Assembly (NCBI GenBank): GCA_050731755.1
Contig: JBOHPP010000027.1
Span: 1 to 15,183 of the forward strand
Direction of reading: 5' to 3'
Length of the DNA: 15,183 bases
Source: JBOHPP01 sp050731755
Lineage (GTDB): Bacteria > Methylomirabilota > Methylomirabilia > Rokubacteriales > CSP1-6
Within the stretch, counting starts at the first letter, position 1; every line of letters starts with the position of its first letter. Below are positions 7,872 through 13,913 of this stretch, piece after piece. A model generated the notes under the pieces. It did no database searches and was not told where the DNA came from. It saw only the letters and a list, made by a program, of their open reading frames with translations. The translations under genes and the position numbers were made by a program.

Positions 7872-8095
7872 GTACCGACCGGCGTCATTCGGGGGCAGGG
7901 GGCCCGGCTCGACCACTCGAGCGGGGTCCGCGAGCCCGGCTTGAACCGTGGGTGGCCTGTTCGAGGTGCGCAGGGCTTCATTGCTGCCCGACTGCGGGTC
8001 CCGCCTGTCAGCGGGCCATGCGATTTCCCCGACACGATGCCCAGAAGATACGGGTCTGGCCAGGCCCCCTGCCCCCGAACGCCGCCGGCCGGTAC
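7872..8095. mobile_element. 224-bp element with 33-bp inverted repeats between gspF and gspG
   Basis: The left end (7872-7904, starting gtaccgaccggcgtcattcg) and the right end (8063-8095, ending cgccgccggccggtac) are inverted copies matching at 30 of 33 positions. Between them lie inverted junction-repeat copy F and a small hairpin (cccgc-ctgtca-gcggg, near 8000-8015). The left end starts three bases after the gspF stop, and the right end is translated inside the gspG leader. No transposase is encoded and no clear target duplication was found, so a MITE-like insertion or a recombination product are both possible. Confidence 0.5.
7917..7981 (-). repeat. Dispersed junction repeat, copy F (inverted in the gsp operon)
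   Basis: On the minus strand the unit runs ATGAAGCCCTGCGCACC (from 7981) to GGACCCCGCTCGA (7917) and would encode MKPCAPRTGHPRFK and onward. It is the only copy opposed to the operon around it and the only one whose terminal CTGCA-ATGA has decayed (CTCGA-GTGG), so its ORF has no stop at the usual place. This fits a loss of coupling constraint in the inverted orientation. Confidence 0.78.
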
Positions 8096-8524
8096 CGCCT
8101 GCTCGGCGACCAGCATGGGTTTACGCTCATCGAGTTGTTGGTGGTGATCATCGTGCTGGGGCTGCTGGTGGGCTTGGTCGGACCCCAGCTCTGGGGTCGC
8201 GTGAGCCAGTCGAAGACGGCGACGGCCCGCGCCCAGATCGAGCTGTTCGGGGCCGCGCTCGATCAGTACCGTCTCGACGTGGGGCGTTATCCGGAGACCG
8301 CGCAGGGGCTCGCCGCCCTCTGGCAGAATCCGAACGTGCCCAACTGGAGCGGGCCCTATCTCAAGAAGCCGGCCCCCAACGATTCCTGGGGCGTGCCCTA
8401 CAAGTACCGGTGCTGCCCGGGCCAGCACGGCGAGTATGACCTCTGGTCCGAGGGCGCGGACGGGGCACCCGGCGGCGAGGGCGAGAACGTCGACGTGACC
8501 TCATGGGGCGGCGGCCAGAAGTAG
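8018..8524 (+). CDS. gspG: Major pseudopilin GspG
   Basis: Major subunit of the type II secretion pseudopilus, inserted in the inner membrane and processed by a prepilin peptidase (not in this window). The cleavage motif is QHG|FTLIELLVVIIVLGLLVGLVGP, with Glu at +5 and an N-terminal hydrophobic helix. The mature domain (134 residues) has the GspG landmarks: DQYRLDVGRYPETAQGLAAL, WSGPYLKKPAPNDSWGVPY, and a C-terminal calcium-site loop LWSEGADGAPGGEGENVDVT. The ATG at 8018 gives a 34-residue leader, long for a GspG, because the inverted-repeat end at 8063-8095 is translated within it. A GTG at 7865 overlapping the gspF stop would give an 85-residue leader. A CTG at 8099 would give a short leader. 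The start is therefore uncertain; the mature protein is not. Confidence 0.9.
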   Translation: MRFPRHDAQKIRVWPGPLPPNAAGRYRLLGDQHGFTLIELLVVIIVLGLLVGLVGPQLWGRVSQSKTATARAQIELFGAALDQYRLDVGRYPETAQGLAALWQNPNVPNWSGPYLKKPAPNDSWGVPYKYRCCPGQHGEYDLWSEGADGAPGGEGENVDVTSWGGGQK

Positions 8525-8949
8525 GCGCGCGCGGCTTCACGCTCCTCGAGCTCGTGGTCACCCTGATGGTCCTGGCCGTGGCTCTCACCATCGTGGCGCC
8601 GGGCATCGGACGCATGAGCGAGACGATCCGCGCCCGCGCCGAGGTGGCGCGCTTCTCCGCCCTTCTCCGCCACGCCCGCGAGCAGGCCATCACCACGCGG
8701 CGGAGCCACGCGATGGTCGTCGATCCCCCGGCGCACCGCGTGAGCATCCTGATGGGTGACGAGGTTCGGGAGACCCGGACGCTGCCCGAGCATTTGAGCG
8801 TCGAGGCCGAGCCGCCGCCGGCCTTGACGGTACGCTTCGAGCCGCACGGAACCTCGAATGGCGGCGCGTTCCGCGTGACCTCGGGCGCCGCGCGCTATCG
8901 GGTGACGGTCGACCCTCTCACCGGCCGCGTCAAGGTCGCCCGGTTATGA
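8503..8949 (+). CDS. gspH: Minor pseudopilin GspH
   Basis: 148-residue minor pseudopilin with a short normal leader, MGRRPEVGARG|FTLLELVVTLMVLAVALTIV, cleaved after Gly11 and with Glu at +5. The family sequence ARAEVARFSALLRHAREQAITTRRSH after the hydrophobic helix is typical of GspH/FimT, the Arg-rich region preceding the beta domain. It overlaps the 3' end of gspG by 22 bases in another frame. Its TGA stop (8947-8949) overlaps the ATG at 8946 as ATGA, the start of repeat copy G and of gspI. GspH is thought to be part of the pseudopilus tip region. Confidence 0.92.
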   Translation: MGRRPEVGARGFTLLELVVTLMVLAVALTIVAPGIGRMSETIRARAEVARFSALLRHAREQAITTRRSHAMVVDPPAHRVSILMGDEVRETRTLPEHLSVEAEPPPALTVRFEPHGTSNGGAFRVTSGAARYRVTVDPLTGRVKVARL

Positions 8950-9010
8950 CGCCCTGCGCCCCTCGAACAGGCCACCCACGGGGCAAGCCGGCCTCGCGGC
9001 ACCCGCTCCA
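8946..9010 (+). repeat. Dispersed junction repeat, copy G (fused to gspI)
   Basis: Plus-strand unit from ATGACGCCCTGCGCCCCTCG to CACCCGCTCCA, 65 bp long. The next bases are ATCGACGCCCTGCGCC where an intact junction would read ATGACGCC, so one extra C (9013) interrupts the second ATGA. It removes both the unit's TGA and the following ATG, and makes the 66-base stretch read in frame into gspI. The phrase gacgccctgcgccc recurs at 8948 and 9014, 66 bases apart. Confidence 0.8.
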
Positions 9011-9455
9011 ATCGACGCCCTGCGCCCAGACGCGCCAGGCGGGCTTCACGCTCTTGGAGGTTTTGGTCGCGCTCGCCATCCTGAGCGTCGCCGTGGTCAC
9101 GATCATCCAAGGATTCGCTCAAGGACTCCGGTTGCTCAAGCTGAGCGGGGACCACCAGCAGGCCATGCTGCTCGCCGACTCGAAGCTGCGCGAAGTGGTG
9201 GAGCCCGAGGAGCGCCGCGAGCAGGGCGATGAAGGGGTCTTTCAGTGGGAGCGCACCACGACCCTGTTGGAAACGCCCGACCTCCGCCCGGCGGGCGCAC
9301 CGCCGCGCTGGCGCGTCTACCAGATCGCGGTGCGGGTGACCTGGGACGAGCGGCGCCAGGTGGAGGTGGCCTCTCTGCGGACGGTCCCGGCCACCCCCAC
9401 CACCACCCGCCCGGGCGCCCCACCGCCGCGGGGTGTTCTGGGCCGGACGCCCTGA
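8946..9455 (+). CDS. gspI: Minor pseudopilin GspI with repeat-encoded leader extension
   Basis: 169-residue minor pseudopilin; GspI nucleates the I-J-K tip complex. The cleavage site is TRQAG|FTLLEVLVALAILSVAVVTII (Gly33/Phe34, Glu at +5), followed by ADSKLREVVEPEE, resembling the GspI A-x-x-K motif. The only in-frame ATG, GTG or TTG between the upstream stop and the cleavage site is the ATG at 8946, which overlaps the gspH stop. The predicted leader is therefore 33 residues, the first 22 from repeat copy G (MTPCAPRTGHPRGKPASRHP...). Without the repeat and its extra C, the gene would have begun MTPCAQTRQAG|FTLLE, a normal leader. The C-terminus is Pro/Thr rich. The stop TGA overlaps the gspJ ATG. 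Confidence 0.88.
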   Translation: MTPCAPRTGHPRGKPASRHPLQSTPCAQTRQAGFTLLEVLVALAILSVAVVTIIQGFAQGLRLLKLSGDHQQAMLLADSKLREVVEPEERREQGDEGVFQWERTTTLLETPDLRPAGAPPRWRVYQIAVRVTWDERRQVEVASLRTVPATPTTTRPGAPPPRGVLGRTP

Positions 9456-10066
9456 TGCAGCGCGAGCAGCACGGATTCACCCTCCTGGAACTCCTCCTCG
9501 CGCTGGCCATCGTGGGCGCGCTGCTGGCGATCGCCTTCGGCGGGCTCCGGGTCGCTCTGGCCGCCTGGACCCAGGGCGAGGACCGCGCCGAGGCGCACCA
9601 GTACCTGCGCGGCGTCGCTCACACGCTCGGACGTACCGTCGGCGCCGCCTATCCTTATCGCGCCTCCCCGGCGGCCGCTCCCGACCCCGTGATCCTCTTC
9701 AAAGGGACCGCCGACCGGCTGGAGCTGGTGACCCAGGCGGCGCCGTTTCCCGCGGCGACTCCGGTGGCGTTCACCGCGGTCGTCATCGGGATCGAGCGGG
9801 AGGAGGGACCGGCCCTGGTCATTCGCCAGCGCGTGCTGCCGAACCGCGATCCCTTCAGCGAGGCGGCGGTGGTTTTCCGCGACCCGGGCATCCAGAGGGT
9901 CGAGCTGCGCTACCTCGACACCGCCGGGGCCTGGCAGGAGACCTGGGACGGCGAGGCCGAGAACAGCCTTCCGCGCGCCGTCCGGATCACCGTGGCGGCT
10001 ACGCGCGGCGGCCGGCTGGAGGCGATCCTGCCGCTCACGGTCGCGCTGCGCGTGGTGACGCCGTGA
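9455..10066 (+). CDS. gspJ: Minor pseudopilin GspJ
   Basis: 203-residue minor pseudopilin of the pseudopilus tip. It begins MQREQHG|FTLLELLLALAIVGALLAIAF, a seven-residue leader with Glu at +5, then a beta-rich domain ending LEAILPLTVALRVVTP. GspJ-like features are the length near 200 and the RAVRITVAATRGG strand close to the C-terminus. The ATG overlaps the gspI stop (TGATG), and its own TGA overlaps the GTG start of gspK. These short leaders contrast with the extended ones of GspG and GspI. Confidence 0.92.
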   Translation: MQREQHGFTLLELLLALAIVGALLAIAFGGLRVALAAWTQGEDRAEAHQYLRGVAHTLGRTVGAAYPYRASPAAAPDPVILFKGTADRLELVTQAAPFPAATPVAFTAVVIGIEREEGPALVIRQRVLPNRDPFSEAAVVFRDPGIQRVELRYLDTAGAWQETWDGEAENSLPRAVRITVAATRGGRLEAILPLTVALRVVTP

Positions 10067-10980
10067 CCGAGCGCGGCTTCGCCCTCATCGCGGTTCTGCT
10101 GGTGCTCGCTCTGATGGGCGTCGTCGGCGCCGAGTTCGCCTTCTCCATGCGGCTGGAGGCCAGCGCGGTTCGAGCCTACAAGGAAGCGATCGCCGCCACC
10201 CACCTGGCCGAGGCGGCCATCGAGCAGGCCGTCCGCGAGATCGCCGCCGACGTCACCTACGTGGTGGTGGCGGAGGACGGCGATCTGACCTTTTATACCC
10301 GCGAGCGGCTGGCGGTGCCGCGGTTGCCGCGCACGCAGGTGCCGCTCGGGCCCGGGCTCTTCTCCTACCGGATCAGCGACGAGGAGGCCCGTCTCAACCT
10401 CAACGTGTCGTCCCCCGAGCGGGTGCATCGCCTATTACAAGATTTGGGCCTGGACAAGAACGCGCGCGATGTCCTCGTGGACTCGCTCATGGACTGGCGC
10501 GATGCCAACGAGGAGCACCGCCTCAACGGGGCGGAGAGCGACGACTACTACCTGAAGCTCCCGGTTCCCTACCGGGCTCGCAACGCCAACCTGGAATCGG
10601 TGACGGAGCTGCTCCAGATTCGCGGGGTGACCCCGCGGCTCTACTACGGGGCGGAGGGCACGCCCGGCCTGGCCGACCTGGTGACCGTCAAGACCCCAGG
10701 GCAGGTCAACATCAATACGGTCTCCGACCGTGTCCTCCGGGCGCACGGCTTCGCCGACGCCGAGATCTCGGAGATCGTCCAGAACCGCCGCCTTGGCCCG
10801 TACCAGAGCGTGGGCCGCTTTGGAGGCCGGGGGCTCAGCGCCACCACCCGGACGTTCCGGATCGAGGCCGAGGGCTTCATCGACGGCCGGGTCGGAGCCC
10901 GGCTCAGCGCCGTGATCCAGGCCCGCACCGAGGGGGGAGCCCCCTCGGTGGCTGTGCTAGAGTGGTCGGGCTCTCGCTAG
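10063..10980 (+). CDS. gspK: Minor pseudopilin GspK
   Basis: 305-residue atypical minor pseudopilin that caps the I-J-K tip. It starts GTG, MTERG|FALIAVLLVLALMGVVGAEF, and lacks Glu at +5 (Ala instead), as is characteristic for GspK. Family segments include GLFSYRISDEEARLNLN, DSLMDWRDANEEHRLNGAES (the acidic, calcium-associated region), NLESVTELLQIRGVTP, and a helix-hairpin-helix-like QVNINTVSDRVLRAHGF. The start codon overlaps the gspJ stop as GTGA. It ends 22 bases before the first gspL start candidate. Confidence 0.93.
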   Translation: MTERGFALIAVLLVLALMGVVGAEFAFSMRLEASAVRAYKEAIAATHLAEAAIEQAVREIAADVTYVVVAEDGDLTFYTRERLAVPRLPRTQVPLGPGLFSYRISDEEARLNLNVSSPERVHRLLQDLGLDKNARDVLVDSLMDWRDANEEHRLNGAESDDYYLKLPVPYRARNANLESVTELLQIRGVTPRLYYGAEGTPGLADLVTVKTPGQVNINTVSDRVLRAHGFADAEISEIVQNRRLGPYQSVGRFGGRGLSATTRTFRIEAEGFIDGRVGARLSAVIQARTEGGAPSVAVLEWSGSR

Positions 10981-11002
10981 GGTCTTTCCGGGCCATCGCC
11001 AA

Positions 11003-12562
11003 ATGTTCCGAATACTTGTCCGGCACCACCTGACGGCGTATCGTGGCCGTGTGAAACTCGGGCCCACCCGGCTCGGCGTGTTCCTGCATGGTGACCGTGT
11101 GGTCGCCGCCGTGATCCAACGGCATCAGGTCGAGGCGTTCGTGGTGGACGCCGAGCAGCCGGCCGCGGCCCTCCGGGCCGAGCTGAGTCAGCGCAAGCTG
11201 GCGCCGCGCTCCATCGCCATCGGCTTGCCCCGGACTGGCGTGACGGTGAAGCCGATCGAGCTGCCGTCCGTGGACGGTGAGCTGCGCGAGATGGTTCGGT
11301 TCGAGCTGGAGCGCCACCTGCCCCACGGGGGCGAGGACACGCCGTTCGACTGTCTTGCCCTGCCCGCCGAGAACGCGGCGCCGGCCAGCGAGACCCCGTC
11401 GCGGCCTGTCCTGATCGTCGCCGCCGACCGGCGGGCGATCGATCAGGCGCTCCGCTTGGCCGAGGACGCGAAGCTCAGGCCCGTGTCGATCACCGTGGCC
11501 GCTCACAACCTGATCGCGCTGGTACACCGGCAACGCCGGGGCCACGTTGTGTGGGTCCACCGCGCCGGAGATAGCGTCGACCTGCTGTTTCTCTCCGGCC
11601 CCCAGCTCGTGCTGAGTCGGACCGTCGGGGCCGACGAGACCTCGATCGCTGAGGAGATCCGCCGCAGCTTCGTTCTGACGCGCTGGCGCGACTGCGAGGC
11701 CGTCTGGGTCTCGGGCGACGAAGCGCCGGCCACGGCGGCCGGGCTCGACGGGCTCGGAGCGCCGGTCACCGAGCCGCCGTTCACCCCTGGGGCGCACGCC
11801 ATGCTGAGCGCGCTGCCCGAAGAAGGCCGGGGTGAGCTGATGCTGGCGGTGGCCGTCGCTGCGGGGGGCCGCGTCCGCCCGCTGGAGTTGCTCCCGCCGG
11901 CGCTCCGCCCGCGCCACTTGACCCGGGAGCAGCTCATCAGCCTCGGCGCGCTGGCGGCGGCGGTGGTGATCGGCATCGCCGCCCTGCTCACGCCGGGCTA
12001 CCGGGCCCGCCGTGAGCTGGCCCGCATCGATGGCCAGATCACCCGGCTCGACCCCGAGGTGCGCGCGGTCGAGAAGGTGATGCAGGATCTCGAGCGCCGC
12101 CGGCGCCTGCTGGCCACGATCCAGTCGATCGAGTCGTCCAGCGTTCGCCCCCTGCCCGTGCTCCGCGAGCTGACCGAGCTCTTGCCCAACGACGCGTGGC
12201 TCACGATGGTGGCTCTGGACACCAAGGGCGTCGAGCTCACCGGCCAGGCGCAAGCGGCGGCCGCGCTCATCCCGCTCCTCGAGGACTCCCCGCGGTTCGA
12301 GCGCGCCGAGTTCTCCTCCCCGGTGACGCGCGGCCGGGACCGCGAGCAGTTTCGCATCCGTGCCGCATGGGAAGGCGGCGTCCCCAACGTCGTCGCTCCG
12401 GCGAGCGTCCGGCCTGCGGCGACGGGCCGTCCCCCGGCTCTGACGCCGGTTCCGCCGTCGGTCGCTCCGCCTGCCGAGGCTCCGCAGACGCCGGGCTCCG
12501 AGCCGCCAGCAATGCGGCCTCGGCGCACCCTCGGCCCCGGCCCCGGAGCCGAGACGCGATGA
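11003..12562 (+). CDS. gspL: Type II secretion platform protein GspL (PilM-PilN-like)
   Basis: 519-residue bitopic inner-membrane protein that links the GspE ATPase to the platform. The N-terminal half (about 17-300) looks like the actin-like PilM/GspL cytoplasmic fold (LGPTRLGVFLHGDRVVAAVI at its start, RAGDSVDLLFLSGPQLVLSR midway). One transmembrane helix (about 312-331, ISLGALAAAVVIGIAALLTP) is followed by a PilN-like coiled and ferredoxin-like periplasmic region (RRELARIDGQITRLDPEVRA, then LPNDAWLTMVALDTKGVELT) and a long Pro/Ala-rich tail. The ATG at 11003 adds 16 residues before the fold; GTG at 11051 is an equally plausible start. The stop TGA overlaps the ATG of repeat copy H as ATGA. 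It could also be described as a natural PilM-PilN fusion. Confidence 0.88.
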   Translation: MFRILVRHHLTAYRGRVKLGPTRLGVFLHGDRVVAAVIQRHQVEAFVVDAEQPAAALRAELSQRKLAPRSIAIGLPRTGVTVKPIELPSVDGELREMVRFELERHLPHGGEDTPFDCLALPAENAAPASETPSRPVLIVAADRRAIDQALRLAEDAKLRPVSITVAAHNLIALVHRQRRGHVVWVHRAGDSVDLLFLSGPQLVLSRTVGADETSIAEEIRRSFVLTRWRDCEAVWVSGDEAPATAAGLDGLGAPVTEPPFTPGAHAMLSALPEEGRGELMLAVAVAAGGRVRPLELLPPALRPRHLTREQLISLGALAAAVVIGIAALLTPGYRARRELARIDGQITRLDPEVRAVEKVMQDLERRRRLLATIQSIESSSVRPLPVLRELTELLPNDAWLTMVALDTKGVELTGQAQAAAALIPLLEDSPRFERAEFSSPVTRGRDREQFRIRAAWEGGVPNVVAPASVRPAATGRPPALTPVPPSVAPPAEAPQTPGSEPPAMRPRRTLGPGPGAETR

Positions 12563-12623
12563 AGCACCGCGCACCTCGACCAGGCCACCCACGGCTCAAG
12601 CCGGCCTCGCGGGCCCCGCTGCA
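12559..12623 (+). repeat. Dispersed junction repeat, copy H (65 bp, complete, between gspL and gspM)
   Basis: The best-preserved unit in the gsp operon, from ATGAAGCACCGCGCACCTCG to GCCCCGCTGCA. It is bordered by ATGA at 12559-12562, which overlaps the gspL stop, and ATGA at 12624-12627, which is the gspM start. It encodes 22 residues (core APRPGHPRLKPASRAPLQ) and then TGA at 12625-12627. The centre, AGGC-cacccaCGGCTcaAGCCGGCCT, can form an imperfect hairpin. No ribosome-binding site precedes the gspM ATG, so gspM translation probably relies on reinitiation after this mini-ORF. Confidence 0.85.
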
Positions 12624-13193
12624 ATGATCGCCAACCTCTCGCGCCGTGAGCGGCTCATCATCGCCCTCGGCGTGGCCGTCGCCGTCCTGGTCGGTGTCTG
12701 GGTCGGCCTGGTCCAGCCCATCCGCGAGCGCAACAGCCGCGCCGAGGAGCTGGTGCCAGTCCGCGAGCAGATCCTGGCACGGCGACAGGGGCTGGTGGCG
12801 CGCAAGACGGCCGTCGCCGCCGAGCTAGGGGCGACGGAGGCACGCCTGGACGCCCTCAGCACACGGTTCCTGCCCGCCGTGACGCCGGCGGTCGCGGCCT
12901 CTGAGCTCCAGAAGCTCGTCAAGGAGATGGCCGCCCAGGCCGCCACCGAAGTGCGCAGCGAGCGGATCCTCACCCCTGTGGAACGCGGGGAGATGCTGGA
13001 GATCCCGCTGGAGATCACCGTGGCCGGCGAGATCCGGCAGCTGGTGGATCTGCTTTCGCGACTCGACCGGGCCCCCAAGCTGCTGGCCGTCCAGGACCTG
13101 AGAGTCCGGGTCGTCAACATCAGCCAGCCCAAAGATCTTCTCGCGACGCTGACCCTCTCCGGGTTCATACTCCCGGGGAAAGCTCGATCCTGA
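12624..13193 (+). CDS. gspM: Type II secretion platform protein GspM (PilO-like)
   Basis: 189-residue bitopic inner-membrane protein that pairs with GspL. It has a short cytoplasmic N-terminus (MIANLSRRERLIIA), one transmembrane helix (about 12-31, LIIALGVAVAVLVGVWVGLV), a coiled-coil stretch (RERNSRAEELVPVREQILAR to about 75) and a ferredoxin-like periplasmic domain (LEIPLEITVAGEIRQLVDLL, LLAVQDLRVRVVN). The ATG is the ATGA at the right edge of repeat H. Before the repeat arrived the gene probably overlapped the gspL stop directly. The stop abuts the gspC ATG. Confidence 0.87.
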   Translation: MIANLSRRERLIIALGVAVAVLVGVWVGLVQPIRERNSRAEELVPVREQILARRQGLVARKTAVAAELGATEARLDALSTRFLPAVTPAVAASELQKLVKEMAAQAATEVRSERILTPVERGEMLEIPLEITVAGEIRQLVDLLSRLDRAPKLLAVQDLRVRVVNISQPKDLLATLTLSGFILPGKARS

Positions 13194-13913
13194 ATGCCCA
13201 AGCGCTTTCTCGCGGTCAACGTGCTGCTCGGCGCCCTGGTGCTCGTGGCCCTCGGGTACATCGGCTGGGAACTGGCCCGGCCGGCACGCTCCGTCCCGGT
13301 AGCGCGGCCGCGGCCGGGAGCTCCGACCGGCGTTCCAGCCCTCGCGGCACCGACGGCGCCGGAGCCGGCGCCCGGCAACTGGACGGTGATCGCCAACCGT
13401 AATCTATTCAGCCCCTCGCGGAGCGAGGCGCCGACCGCGGCGGTCCCGGGGGTGCAGCTCGCCAATCTGCCCAAGCCGTTCCTGTACGGTATCGTGCTCA
13501 AGAATGGCGCGCCCATCGCCTATCTCGAGGATCCGGCGACCAAGCGGGTGTCGGCCTACCGCGTCGGTGACACCGTCGCCGGCGCCACGCTGACGAGCAT
13601 CGCCCGCGATCATGTGGTGCTGGCGCGCCCCGAGGGCATGCTCGACGTTCGCCTGCGCGATCCGAACAAGCCCCAGGTGGCGCTGCCCGTGGCCCCCGGG
13701 GTGGTTCCGGGAGTGGCTCCCGTCATACCCGGCACGCCGCAACCGGGGCAGGTTTCTCCGCCGATCCAGCCACCGGTCTTCCCGCGGCCGGGCCAAGCCA
13801 TCGACCCGCGGCAGCCCGTGCGCCGCATCCCACCCAACCTGATCCGGCGGCTGCCGCAGCTGCCGCAAGGGCAGCCTGGCGGGCAGCCCGCTGAAGACCA
13901 AAGCCAGCAGTGA
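13194..13913 (+). CDS. gspC: Type II secretion protein GspC (HR-domain)
   Basis: 239-residue bitopic inner-membrane protein connecting the platform to the secretin. It has one N-terminal transmembrane helix (about 7-26, AVNVLLGALVLVALGYIGWE), a Pro/Ala-rich linker, and an HR domain: WTVIANRNLFSP, LPKPFLYGIVLKNGAPIAYL, RVSAYRVGDTVAGATLTSI and RDHVVLARPEGMLDVRL. This domain binds the GspD N0 domain in studied systems. No PDZ domain follows; instead there is a Pro/Gln-rich tail to residue 239, so it is close to PilP/short GspC types. The ATG immediately follows the gspM stop. The TGA stop overlaps the ATG at 13913 (TGATG) of gspD. Confidence 0.85.
   Translation: MPKRFLAVNVLLGALVLVALGYIGWELARPARSVPVARPRPGAPTGVPALAAPTAPEPAPGNWTVIANRNLFSPSRSEAPTAAVPGVQLANLPKPFLYGIVLKNGAPIAYLEDPATKRVSAYRVGDTVAGATLTSIARDHVVLARPEGMLDVRLRDPNKPQVALPVAPGVVPGVAPVIPGTPQPGQVSPPIQPPVFPRPGQAIDPRQPVRRIPPNLIRRLPQLPQGQPGGQPAEDQSQQ

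Noticed and set aside
7869..8017. GspG starting at GTG 7865 with an 85-residue leader
   Set aside because: It would translate the antisense of repeat F and most of the inverted-repeat element. The ATG at 8018 is less extreme, though the true start stays uncertain.
10904..12592. 562-codon minus-strand ORF opposite gspL
   Set aside because: It is antisense to a well-supported gene and its composition (Arg, Gly, His, Asp rich, no domain) is what GC-rich third positions produce in the shadow frame.
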